A stretch of DNA of 60,655 nt from a bacterium (GTDB lineage Bacteria; Patescibacteriota; Minisyncoccia; Phycocordibacterales; JABMNX01). The notes under the pieces were generated by a model, which had not been told where the DNA came from, made no database searches, and saw nothing but the letters and a program-made list of their open reading frames with translations. Within the stretch, counting starts at the first letter, position 1, and every line of letters starts with the position of its first letter. Location: assembly GCA_002687905.1 (NCBI GenBank), contig NZBM01000006.1, forward strand, positions 1-60,655. The letters run 5' to 3'. This document shows, piece by piece, positions 6,808-14,329 of this stretch. A program made the translations under genes and the position numbers.

Positions 6808-7099
6808 TCACAAACTTTTTTTACATAAACGCAGAAAGGAGGGTCGGCACGACTGTGCGCCTCCCTCCCTTGCTGGCCCTCCTGTCCGCCGTTCAAGCGT
6901 CGACCCCGCTGGGTAAAAACATCTATCAGTGCCGCTACCGGTAACCGTGGTTGTTGTATGGCTTGAGCAAAATCTATCATCAGTCAGACATTCATTAAAA
7001 GCCGCACACCAGAAGTGACCATTCTCATTACACTCATTTGCACTGTGACAAGAAAGTGGATCGTTCTCACAGGTAAATTCAAATGGTTCGTCTATGAAA
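6808..7099 (-). pseudogene. Out-of-frame C-terminal extension of the cysteine-rich protein
   Basis: On the minus strand, removing one T from the T7 run at 7097-7103 joins the 511-residue gene to a further reading frame that ends at 6808. That frame begins FIDEPFEFTCENDPLSCHS and contains six more Cys in a C-x6-C-x7-C-x5-C-like arrangement, the same flavour as the upstream repeats. This suggests that the annotated stop results from an indel, a sequencing slip, or a slippage site. The last 30 residues are less convincing and run close to the WG gene terminator. Confidence 0.5.
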
Positions 7100-8614
7100 A
7101 AAACGGTCATCGTCTTCAAAATGTCTTTCGTCCTCATCAAAAAATAGCGGACCTTCAAACCTATCGTCAAAATCATCTCTGAATTCCTTTTCATGGTCTT
7201 CAAAAAACTCCCTTCTCTCTAAGAAATCCTCGTCAAATTCGTCTCTGAATTCCTTTTCATGGTCTTCAAAAAACTCCCTTCTCTCTAAGAAATCCTCGTC
7301 AAATTCGTCTCTGAAATCTTTGTCATCAAAATTCTCTAGTTCAAATTCAATTGGTAGAAATTCTCTGTCGCCAACTGGAAAATCTTCTCCTGAATTTTCA
7401 AAACATTTTTTAAATGCAATCTCTGCTTCAGGTCCAAGATTTTCAAAATCACCCTCTTCTACTGCTTTAAGTCCGTCACTTCCAAGAGAACTCTCTATAC
7501 AATTGAGCACTTCGAGCGGCGCATTATGTAGCGCATCCCCAGGACCGCCGTCAGGACCTCCTCTCTCATCAAATTCCTCAAAACACCCTCTCATTGCGTC
7601 TCCGATTTGTGGAGACGGGAAGAAGTTTCCACTTCTAATTTGTGCAATTGTGTTTGATCCAAGCTTGTCTTCAAGACAGCTGAACACAGCCGGCGGCGCC
7701 TGTTCTAGTCCCTCTCGTATTTTTATAAGTCCTTCCTCAAATCTTTCTTTGTCTCCTTCTGGCAAAATATCGTGCTCCTGCGCAAATTCAAAACAAATCT
7801 GCTGGTTTGCTGGATTGTTACAAAAATCTTCACACTCCCTGTGACCTTTACAGCCCCCAGGCCCCTTTCCACCGGTCTTTTTGATCATCTCAAGCTCTTC
7901 AGGAGAGACAACGCCCGCACGCTCCGCAAAAGCTATACACTCATCAAAATTAATGTCATCTTCACAAAACGCTTCACACTCATCTCTTCCTTGGCAACCG
8001 CCAGGAGTGTCTCCTGCAGCTAGAAGGTCTCTAAACTTTCTTGCCTCTTCAAGCTCGTCCGGACTCATCAGTCCTGCTGCTTCAGCAAATGCAATACACT
8101 CGTCAATATTGGCACCGTCCTCACAATAGATCTCGCAAGACTCTTTATCGGTACAACCTCCCGGAAGCGCTACTCCAGAGTTAATCGCATTTAACATTTT
8201 CCTTGCCTCTTCAAGCTCCTCCTCCGAGATCAAATCATGCTCCTCGCCAAAAGCTATACACTCTTCAATATTGTTTATGTCACTACAGTAGTCGTCACAT
8301 TCATCGTGGCTTCTACATCCTCCCGGGCCAACGGAGCCAATTTCAGCAAAAGTTTTTGCTTCTTCTATTTCCTCTGGGGTTAGAAGATTGTGAGCTTCTG
8401 CGTAAGAAATACACTCATCAATATGATCAAGTGAGCCACAATATGATTCACAATCACTTCTGCTTTCGCAATTCCCAAGCTCAGCTATAGGATATTCAAT
8501 ATCAGCGAATAGGTCATCTGATTGTGCGTGAACTACAATGCCGGCACTAATTGAAAGAGCGGTTACTATTATTAAAAGTGAGATCGCAAGTCTTTTATCT
8601 AGAGAAAAAATCAT
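7079..8614 (-). CDS. Secreted cysteine-rich repeat protein (frameshifted at the 3' end)
   Basis: 511 residues. A Sec signal peptide (hydrophobic stretch about 9-27, cleavage after VHA) is followed by five repeats of about 45-50 residues with the pattern GGC-x5-C-x3-C-x7/8-C. Each repeat leads into IAFAE...L(S/T)PEEL-type helices. A middle region with paired Cys (SCLE..., NCIE...) comes next, then a very acidic and aromatic tail with a 22-residue tandem duplication. Cys spacing suggests disulphides outside the cytoplasm. Such proteins are frequent in Patescibacteria but have no assigned function. The frame ends right after a T7 run. A small membrane protein lies 3 nt upstream. Confidence 0.75.
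   Translation of the reverse strand: MIFSLDKRLAISLLIIVTALSISAGIVVHAQSDDLFADIEYPIAELGNCESRSDCESYCGSLDHIDECISYAEAHNLLTPEEIEEAKTFAEIGSVGPGGCRSHDECDDYCSDINNIEECIAFGEEHDLISEEELEEARKMLNAINSGVALPGGCTDKESCEIYCEDGANIDECIAFAEAAGLMSPDELEEARKFRDLLAAGDTPGGCQGRDECEAFCEDDINFDECIAFAERAGVVSPEELEMIKKTGGKGPGGCKGHRECEDFCNNPANQQICFEFAQEHDILPEGDKERFEEGLIKIREGLEQAPPAVFSCLEDKLGSNTIAQIRSGNFFPSPQIGDAMRGCFEEFDERGGPDGGPGDALHNAPLEVLNCIESSLGSDGLKAVEEGDFENLGPEAEIAFKKCFENSGEDFPVGDREFLPIEFELENFDDKDFRDEFDEDFLERREFFEDHEKEFRDEFDEDFLERREFFEDHEKEFRDDFDDRFEGPLFFDEDERHFEDDDRFFHRRTI
7176..7319. repeat. 66-bp tandem duplication inside the cysteine-rich gene
   Basis: Two adjacent identical 66-bp units (7176-7241 and 7242-7307) and the start of a third that then diverges. 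It is in frame and encodes a 22-residue acidic/aromatic unit ending EFFEDHEKE. The perfect identity indicates recent slippage or unequal crossing over. Confidence 0.9.
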
Positions 8615-8617
8615 GAA

Positions 8618-8875
8618 TTAATTTGAAAAAGGATTTTTGTAGTTTTTAAGTGGATTTGCTTCAACTTGCTCAAGTGGATTTGTCTCCGGAATTGTGTCAG
8701 TAGCCTCATCTACCGGGGCTTGTACGCTGTCAAAAAGAGCTCCACCAAAACCAGCTTCCTCAACCGTATCCCCTCCACCAGAGCCTGGACCGTAAAGAAA
8801 ATACCAGCCTCCAAGTGCCGCTATAATTATTATTAAAACCACAATAGCAGTGGTAGAAACGCCTGCGCTATTCAT
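8618..8875 (-). CDS. Small single-pass membrane protein
   Basis: 85 residues with an N-terminal membrane helix (about residues 9-27, IVVLIIIIAALGGWYF) and an acidic, Pro-containing tail ending in NPF. It lies 3 nt upstream of the cysteine-rich protein gene and is surely co-transcribed with it. A similar small anchored protein (49660-50007) also accompanies a secreted protein elsewhere in this window. No family recognised. Confidence 0.7.
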   Translation of the reverse strand: MNSAGVSTTAIVVLIIIIAALGGWYFLYGPGSGGGDTVEEAGFGGALFDSVQAPVDEATDTIPETNPLEQVEANPLKNYKNPFSN

Positions 8876-8951
8876 ATTCTATATTCTCGCCTTTATTTAG
8901 AAAAAGCCGCAGTTATTTTTCCACAATAGTAATTGTGCTAGGCTTCCTAAT

Positions 8952-10013
8952 ATGAAAACACTTGATGAATTGCTCAAATTTGGAGTTATTCAAAACACGC
9001 TTTTCTTTGGGCTCTTAATACTCGCGACAGTTGGATTCGTCTGGCTGATTCAGGACTTTATTGCGCCAATCTTCTGGGCAGTAGTTCTTACAATAGTCTT
9101 TTACCCAATACAGAAAATGTGGGTATCAGTCGTAAAACAAAAAAGTGTGGCAGCACTTCTTTCTATACTTACATTACTCGTAATAGTGGTCGTTCCTTTA
9201 TATGTGACGGGAACACTTGTTGTGGAAGAATCTTTTAGATTCTACGAAAGAGTAGCCTTCGGAGATAACGGAGGATTTATGGAGGAAGTATCAAATGCAG
9301 CAAGGTTTCTTGAGCCTCTTGGTTTTGAAGACGAAGTTGTAAAAGAAAAACTAACCTCTGTTGCAACTTTTGTAATAAATTGGCTTTCAGAACAAGCAGT
9401 GGCTATTAGTCAAAGCACATTTGGTTTTATAGTTAAACTTCTCCTGATGTTCTATATCCTTTTCTTTACCTTTAGAGACGGACCAAAAATTGCAAACAAA
9501 CTTATGGAGGTTCTACCTCTAGGAGACAGGCGTGAGAAAAAAATATACGAACGTTTCTCTTCTGTAACAAGAGCAATATTTAAGGGCACGTTAGTAATAG
9601 CTATAATTCAGGGTGCTATAGGTGGAATATTATTCTTCATTGCTGGAATTGAAGGAGCTCTTCTATGGGCGGTTGTTATGGCGATACTCTCAATTATCCC
9701 TGCAATAGGTCCCACAGTAATTTGGCTTCCTGCCGGAGCTATTCTTATTCTTTCAGGAGACTACACTGGCGCCGCTGTAATTTTGGCTGGTGGAGCTGTG
9801 TTCATAAGTCTCGTTGATAATGTGCTTCGTCCTGTTCTTGTGGGAAGAGATACTGCGATGCCAGACGCAATAATACTTCTATCAACTCTCGGAGGGCTTA
9901 GTCTATTTGGAATAACAGGATTCATAGTAGGACCTATAATAGCAGGCTTTTTCCTCTCAATGTGGACTATGTTTTCGGAGGATTATAAGGGTGAATTAGA
10001 GCGCCACGGCTAA
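8952..10013 (+). CDS. AI-2E family transporter (PerM/YdiK-like permease)
   Basis: 353 residues with about eight membrane helices. A helix pair sits at the N-terminus, a soluble stretch lies between about residues 95 and 150, and the conserved C-terminal core includes GPTVIWLPAGAILILSG and DNVLRPVLVG followed by GGLSLFGITGFIVGPI. The family was named after an AI-2 exporter but members do varied things, including sodium/proton exchange, so the substrate is unknown. It is transcribed away from the minus-strand envelope genes, and the infC promoter starts right at its stop. Confidence 0.88.
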   Translation: MKTLDELLKFGVIQNTLFFGLLILATVGFVWLIQDFIAPIFWAVVLTIVFYPIQKMWVSVVKQKSVAALLSILTLLVIVVVPLYVTGTLVVEESFRFYERVAFGDNGGFMEEVSNAARFLEPLGFEDEVVKEKLTSVATFVINWLSEQAVAISQSTFGFIVKLLLMFYILFFTFRDGPKIANKLMEVLPLGDRREKKIYERFSSVTRAIFKGTLVIAIIQGAIGGILFFIAGIEGALLWAVVMAILSIIPAIGPTVIWLPAGAILILSGDYTGAAVILAGGAVFISLVDNVLRPVLVGRDTAMPDAIILLSTLGGLSLFGITGFIVGPIIAGFFLSMWTMFSEDYKGELERHG

Positions 10014-10042
10014 TTGACCACATAATAAGAGGGTGGTACACT
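10014..10042 (+). promoter_or_regulatory. Promoter of infC-rpmI-rplT
   Basis: TTGACC (10014-10019), a 17-bp spacer and TACACT (10037-10042). The predicted leader is about 16 nt, too short for the L20-binding leader known from other bacteria. Confidence 0.65.
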
Positions 10043-10064
10043 ACCAGCCGTAACTATAGCCGTT

Positions 10065-10589
10065 TTGAAAGTAGAAAAGACACGAATTAATCAGGAGATT
10101 CGCGCAAGTGAGCTCCGTGTGATTGGCGCCGACGGCGCTAATTTAGGTGTAATTTCTCTTTCGGAGGCAACAAAAGCCGCTCAAGACGCGGGGCTTGATC
10201 TTATAGAGATTTCTCCCCAAGCAAAGCCGCCTGTTGCCAAAATAATGGACTATGGGAAATATCAGTACGAATTAAAGAAGAAGTTGAAGGAGGCTAAAGC
10301 CAAATCACACGTTACAGAGACTAAGGTTGTACAAGTAAAAATTGGAACTGGAGACCACGACCTTAACTTAAAATCAAAAAGAGTTGAGGGTTGGCTAGGT
10401 GAAGGTCATCGAGTTAAAGTAGACCTATTCTTGTGGGGACGATATAAGTACATGGAATTTAGCTTCCTAAAGGAAAGGCTTGAGAGATTCCTAAATTTAA
10501 TACCAGTTGAGTACAAAATATCTGAAGAAATAAAGAAAAGCCCAAAAGGACTCTCTGTCACAATTGAACGGGCTAAAGGAGGAAAATGA
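10065..10589 (+). CDS. infC: Translation initiation factor IF-3
   Basis: 174 residues, TTG start (non-AUG initiation is a hallmark of infC and allows autoregulation). IF-3 binds the 30S subunit and checks start codon pairing. The N-domain begins with RINQEIRASELRVIG and continues DLIEISPQAKPPVAKIMDYGKY; the C-domain carries the Lys/Arg-rich linker and ends in a family-typical strand. First gene of the infC-rpmI-rplT operon; its TGA overlaps the rpmI ATG by 4 nt (ATGA). Confidence 0.96.
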   Translation: MKVEKTRINQEIRASELRVIGADGANLGVISLSEATKAAQDAGLDLIEISPQAKPPVAKIMDYGKYQYELKKKLKEAKAKSHVTETKVVQVKIGTGDHDLNLKSKRVEGWLGEGHRVKVDLFLWGRYKYMEFSFLKERLERFLNLIPVEYKISEEIKKSPKGLSVTIERAKGGK

Positions 10590-10771
10590 AAACAAACAAA
10601 TCATACACAAAGAGGTTGAAAATAAAGAAAAGCGGTAAGGTCATTGCAAGAAGGCCTGGCCAGAATCATTTTAATGCTAAAGCATCAAGATCTAAGCAGT
10701 TAAAGAAGCGTGGAACAGATGAATTTGCTTTAAGTACTAAAGACAAAAGTAGATTTGTCCCATACAACTAA
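10586..10771 (+). CDS. rpmI: 50S ribosomal protein L35
   Basis: 61 residues, very basic. Family features are KSYTKRLKIKKSGKV at the start and RPGQNHFNAKASRSK in the middle. It lies between infC and rplT in the standard order, with 4-nt overlap to infC and 1 nt to rplT, which indicates translational coupling. Confidence 0.93.
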   Translation: MKTNKSYTKRLKIKKSGKVIARRPGQNHFNAKASRSKQLKKRGTDEFALSTKDKSRFVPYN

Positions 10772-10772
10772 T

Positions 10773-11117
10773 ATGGCAAGAGTAAAAAGAGGAACAACCA
10801 AATTAAAGAGAAAGAAAAATATCCTTAAAGAAGTTAAGGGATATCGCGCTGGCCGTAAAAGCAAGAAAAAGCAAGCCCGCGAAGGCGTAATGCACGCGGG
10901 AGCTCACGCATTTGATCACCGAAGAGATAAGAAAGGTGTGTTTAGAAGGTTTTGGAATGTAAGAATTAATGCCGCAGTAAGACCGCATGACTTCTCGTAC
11001 AGTACTTTTATACACGCGCTTAAAGAAAAGAAAATTGGACTTGATAGAAAGGTGTTATCTGAAATCGCCAAGAATCATCCAGACACTTTTAAAAGAATTG
11101 TTGAGAACGCTAAATAA
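10773..11117 (+). CDS. rplT: 50S ribosomal protein L20
   Basis: 114 residues from the ATG at 10773 (MARVKRGT), one base past the rpmI stop; the longer frame overlaps rpmI. An early 23S rRNA-binding assembly protein. The basic N-terminal extension (RKKNILKEVKGYRAGRKSK) and the globular C-domain with NVRINAAVRPHDFSYSTF are as expected. Last gene of the operon. The minus-strand gene ends 4 nt beyond it. Confidence 0.95.
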   Translation: MARVKRGTTKLKRKKNILKEVKGYRAGRKSKKKQAREGVMHAGAHAFDHRRDKKGVFRRFWNVRINAAVRPHDFSYSTFIHALKEKKIGLDRKVLSEIAKNHPDTFKRIVENAK

Positions 11118-11120
11118 TAT

Positions 11121-11762
11121 TTAGAGAATACAGTCGTTTCCTTTATGGTCTATAGTGCGTGGGTTGCTATAGACTAAATTTGTATTGTCTCTGTCATTTC
11201 GAACCATCTCTATCATTTTATCTACCAGTCTTTTTGGGTTTGAATCAAAAACAATTTTTTCATTTTCTCTATGAGCGTTTTTAATAATAGTCTCTATAAT
11301 TTCGTCAGTCTTCCAAGAGCCCTCAAGAATTCCGATTGGTTTTCTATCTTCGTATGCAACAGTAAATTCATTTATTGTGCCAATTCTCCCGCATCCAACG
11401 ATAACAGCGTCGCTTGATCGTGTGAGGAGTAAGTTTCTTCCAGAGAAACCAAATCCAGTATAGACAATTAGATCAAGGCATTCTGTAGGAAGCTTGTAAC
11501 GATTTACATGCTCTTCAACAGTTGAAGCTGGAGAAAAACCAATAGAGGCGCCTCCTTTTTCTTTCGCCCCAATTGAGGCAAAAAAAGGAAATCCGGTTGT
11601 GGCTCCGGTAACAAGAACGGCTCCGCGCTCAGCTATTGCTCTTCCGATATCTTTTCCCTGATTATATGCATCAACCCCGCAATGCCCTGTTTCTGCCGCT
11701 CCTGATACACAAATGCGTATTTTGGGAGCATATTTTTTTGCCTCTTTAACAACTTCGTCCAT
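11121..11762 (-). CDS. SLOG/Rossmann-fold protein (TIGR00725/LOG-like)
   Basis: 213 residues. The pattern RICVSGAAETGHCG, then LVTGATTGFPFFASIGAKEKGG and GCGRIGTINEF matches the nucleotide-binding Rossmann fold of the LOG/SLOG group. The usual PGGxGT signature is replaced by GCGRIGT, so cytokinin-type phosphoribohydrolase activity should not be assumed. Proteins of this kind are often near nucleotide or signalling genes. Here it stands between rplT (convergent) and a beta-CASP nuclease with a 20-nt gap, probably co-transcribed with it. Confidence 0.7.
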   Translation of the reverse strand: MDEVVKEAKKYAPKIRICVSGAAETGHCGVDAYNQGKDIGRAIAERGAVLVTGATTGFPFFASIGAKEKGGASIGFSPASTVEEHVNRYKLPTECLDLIVYTGFGFSGRNLLLTRSSDAVIVGCGRIGTINEFTVAYEDRKPIGILEGSWKTDEIIETIIKNAHRENEKIVFDSNPKRLVDKMIEMVRNDRDNTNLVYSNPRTIDHKGNDCIL

Positions 11763-11784
11763 TGTTAACTATATTATCACGAGT

Positions 11785-13149
11785 CTATATTTCTATTTCT
11801 ATACTCTCTCCTTTCTCTGGAACATAAGACTCAACATCTAGAAAGTCTCTAATTCTTTGGGCCAAGAAACTTGATGATTTTGGCTCACCCATACATACAA
11901 ATACTTTCCTTAAAGTGTCTGAAGAATCCTCAACAAAAGAAAGTAAGTTCTCTGAATCCTTATGAGCAGAGAATCCGTGAATGGATCTAACTTCTGCCCT
12001 AACGAAAACATTTTGCTCCATTATCTCAATTTCTTTTGCGCCGTCCTGGATACGTCTTCCTAAAGTGCCTGCCGCCTGATATCCAACAATTAAAAGAATG
12101 TTGTTTTTATCTTCCAAATACTTCTTTTCGTGGTGAAGAATTCTTCCTCCCATAGACATTCCGGAGCCGGCAATAACAATCTTTGGTGAATCTGATTTAG
12201 CAATTGATTTTGACTCTTCAACTCTTGGTGTAAATGAAAGTTTTGGAAACTCAAATATGTTATCGCCTTCACTAATTTCCTTTTTTACACTTTCGTTAAA
12301 GTTCTCCGGATACTTTTGATATAGATTGGTAACTTTTATTGCAAGCGGTGAGTCAAGATAAACTGGAATCTCATCTATCTCCCCTTCCTCAACAAAATTA
12401 TTTATTTCGTAAAGAAGAAGTTGTGTTCTTTGAATTGAAAAGGCGGGAATCATTAAAACTCCTCCTCGTTTTTTTATATCAAGTATTGCTTGTTTTAAAT
12501 GAGCCCGTCTTTCTTCTTTGTCTTCATGATTACGATCTCCATAAACACTTTCCATTACCATATAATCTGCACCTTCAACTTTTTCTGTGTCACGCAATAT
12601 TGGCGCAGGCGTGTTACCAAGATCTCCTGTGAAAACTATTTTCTTATCCTTATGAGTAACTTCAGCTATAGCAGAGCCTAAGATATGTCCTGCATCCTTA
12701 AAATTTAGACTAAACCCTCCACCAATATCAGTATTCTCGTGATATTTCACTGTCTTCCATAGGCTCATAGTTTTAGCCACGTCTTCGTCGTCATATAGCG
12801 GCTCTACATCTTCTTTTTTTGCTTCTTGTCCGATAATTTTTACGGAATCAGCGAACATAACCTCAGAAATGTCGCGAGTAGAAGGAGTTGAATATATAAC
12901 TCCTTTAAAACCTTCTTTTACTAACTTTGGAATTCGCCCAATATGGTCAGAGTGTGAGTGAGTAACAATTAATACGTCAACGGAAGCTGGATCATAAATA
13001 AATGGGTCATAGTTACAGTCTTTACAAAACTTCTCCCCTTGCTCAAGACCGCAATCAACCAAAAATTTAAAGTCCCCATTATCAAGTAAGAAATTTGCAC
13101 CTGTTACTGTACCCGCTCCTCCTGCAAATGTAAGTTTTGCTTTACTCAT
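11785..13149 (-). CDS. Metallo-beta-lactamase/beta-CASP RNA-processing exonuclease
   Basis: 454 residues from the ATG at 13149 (MSKAKLTFAGG). The longer frame overlaps the upstream gene. Motif 2 is THSHSDHIGR (metal-binding HxHxDH), and later metal ligands are in DAGHILGS and FTGDLGN. The beta-CASP insertion follows, with PAFSIQRTQ, and the C-terminal VRAEVRSIHGFSAHKD motif carries the last His. This is the CPSF-73/YSH1-type family active in RNA 3' processing or decay; RNase J-like C-terminal domains are absent. It starts 2 nt after the stop of the membrane protein gene. Confidence 0.88.
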   Translation of the reverse strand: MSKAKLTFAGGAGTVTGANFLLDNGDFKFLVDCGLEQGEKFCKDCNYDPFIYDPASVDVLIVTHSHSDHIGRIPKLVKEGFKGVIYSTPSTRDISEVMFADSVKIIGQEAKKEDVEPLYDDEDVAKTMSLWKTVKYHENTDIGGGFSLNFKDAGHILGSAIAEVTHKDKKIVFTGDLGNTPAPILRDTEKVEGADYMVMESVYGDRNHEDKEERRAHLKQAILDIKKRGGVLMIPAFSIQRTQLLLYEINNFVEEGEIDEIPVYLDSPLAIKVTNLYQKYPENFNESVKKEISEGDNIFEFPKLSFTPRVEESKSIAKSDSPKIVIAGSGMSMGGRILHHEKKYLEDKNNILLIVGYQAAGTLGRRIQDGAKEIEIMEQNVFVRAEVRSIHGFSAHKDSENLLSFVEDSSDTLRKVFVCMGEPKSSSFLAQRIRDFLDVESYVPEKGESIEIEI

Positions 13150-13150
13150 C

Positions 13151-13531
13151 TTAATTTGAAGTGTAGTAGATCCACGCCATAAGTGCACCTAGTGTGCCTA
13201 TTATAAGGTCAATTGTAGTATCTACTGCAAAATCGCCTACTATAGGAACTCCGGCTAAAAATTCAAAGACCTCCCACCCGATCGCAACAAAAAATATAGT
13301 AAAAAATGCAACAAGAGAAATATTTCTAACTCTTCTTTTAACCTTTACATATCCAGATTCAAAGAAAAACCATAAAGATATGAGGGTGGCCCAAAGACCT
13401 CCTAGAAAATGGACTAATATATCAAACCAAGGGAATACCCAGTACCAATAAAGCTCAAGTGCAGTAATATGTAGCACTCCAATAAAAGCTATGAGTAAAA
13501 ATTGAGCTATAAAAATTTTATTTCTAAGCAT
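13151..13531 (-). CDS. Small four-helix membrane protein
   Basis: 126 residues and four hydrophobic segments (about 5-25, 32-54, 70-90 and 101-121). DILVHFLGGLWATL and WEVFEFLAGV followed by DTTIDLIIGTLGA resemble the DUF2238/YjdF-type membrane family, where conserved His and Glu/Asp lie in helices. Function unknown. First gene of a likely three-gene minus-strand unit with the beta-CASP nuclease and the SLOG protein; the small RNA gene terminator lies immediately upstream. Confidence 0.65.
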   Translation of the reverse strand: MLRNKIFIAQFLLIAFIGVLHITALELYWYWVFPWFDILVHFLGGLWATLISLWFFFESGYVKVKRRVRNISLVAFFTIFFVAIGWEVFEFLAGVPIVGDFAVDTTIDLIIGTLGALMAWIYYTSN

Positions 13532-13532
13532 T

Positions 13533-13570
13533 TTATTAAAACGACCCGCGACTCACTTATAGAACGCGGG
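13533..13570 (-). terminator. Terminator of the small RNA gene
   Basis: CCCGCG and CGCGGG arms (13545-13550 and 13565-13570) with a 14-nt loop, followed on the minus strand by TCGTTTTAAT. Confidence 0.75.
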
Positions 13571-13702
13571 GCACTTTAGTGGGGTTAGGAGAACATCCTC
13601 GCCCGGTTAACCCAAGTGGGTGTCCTAAGAAGTACACCAAGATGTACTTACAAGTCAGACTCCCGAGCAAAGAATTAAAGTGGACGATGCTCACCTAACC
13701 TC
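13538..13702 (-). ncRNA. Candidate small RNA gene, rod-shaped (6S-like)
   Basis: The minus strand between ndk and the membrane protein has its own extended -10, no reading frame, and a terminator. The roughly 160-nt transcript folds as a rod: outer helix GGTTAGG/CCTAACC continued by GAGCATC/GATGTTCTC, an open middle with a small ACCC-ACTT-GGGT hairpin on the 3' strand, and a terminal hairpin AAGTACA/TGTACTT. A rod with a central bubble and a 3'-strand hairpin is the general shape of 6S RNA. I see no sequence identity that would prove it, and the SRP RNA signature is absent. Confidence 0.6.
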
Positions 13703-13708
13703 GCATTA

Positions 13709-13717
13709 AGTATATCA
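13709..13717 (-). promoter_or_regulatory. Extended -10 of the small RNA gene
   Basis: Minus strand TGA-TATACT; TATACT is at 13709-13714. It lies immediately past the ndk stop, so the RNA has its own promoter independent of ndk. No convincing -35 is visible. Confidence 0.6.
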
Positions 13718-13722
13718 CGTAC

Positions 13723-14328
13723 CTACTCCAATATTCCATCTAGGTTTACGTCGTAAAGAATCTGCTCACCAACTAATCTGTAGTCAACTAACTCATCGCC
13801 AGAAAACCAGTGATTTATTTCATTATTTGCTTCATCTACTGAGCCGGAGGCATGTATTAAGTTTCTTATAGCTCTATCGTCAGTATCTGACATCTCATAT
13901 GAATCCATAACATAGTCCCCCCTTATAGTACCCACATCCGAGCTAAGCGGCTCAGTCCCTCCTACAATTTTTCTCACAAGTCCTACAGAATGAGCTCCTT
14001 GCCAGACCATAACTATAGAAGGACCAGACGTAAGATATTTTTTTAGATTCTCAAGTATTACGGCTGTTATTTCTTGTGGGTCCTCCGAAGGAGGCGTCTT
14101 TCCATTCTTCCTATAGGACTCAATGGTTTTCTCCCCAGTAACCTGTCTCCAACTTGGATCAAGCGTGTAGTGCTTCTCTACATGATCTTCTGTTGGAACA
14201 GTAATTTTTAGTCCGACCAGTTTAAGACCTACTTTTTCAAAGCGTCCAATTATCTCTCCAATAAGAGATCTTTGAACACCGTCTGGTTTTACTATTACCA
14301 GCGTTCTTTCTTTGCTAAATTTTGACAT
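13723..14328 (-). CDS. ndk: Nucleoside diphosphate kinase with an internal insertion
   Basis: 201 residues. Transfers gamma-phosphate between nucleoside di- and triphosphates through a phospho-His. The N-terminus TLVIVKPDGVQRSLIGEI, IVMVWQG, GTIRGDY and the active-site NLIHASGS are all present. A typical Ndk has about 140 residues; the extra length is mainly a segment of about 45 residues after HY and before YLTSGPSIVM, plus a longer C-terminus. The catalytic residues are intact, so activity is expected. Starts 1 nt after the end of the conjugation-type ATPase gene. Confidence 0.92.
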   Translation of the reverse strand: MSKFSKERTLVIVKPDGVQRSLIGEIIGRFEKVGLKLVGLKITVPTEDHVEKHYTLDPSWRQVTGEKTIESYRKNGKTPPSEDPQEITAVILENLKKYLTSGPSIVMVWQGAHSVGLVRKIVGGTEPLSSDVGTIRGDYVMDSYEMSDTDDRAIRNLIHASGSVDEANNEINHWFSGDELVDYRLVGEQILYDVNLDGILE

Positions 14329-14329
14329 T

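Noticed and set aside
10043-10064. An L20-binding autoregulatory leader before infC
   Set aside because: The predicted leader is about 20 nt, too short for the known pseudoknot structures.
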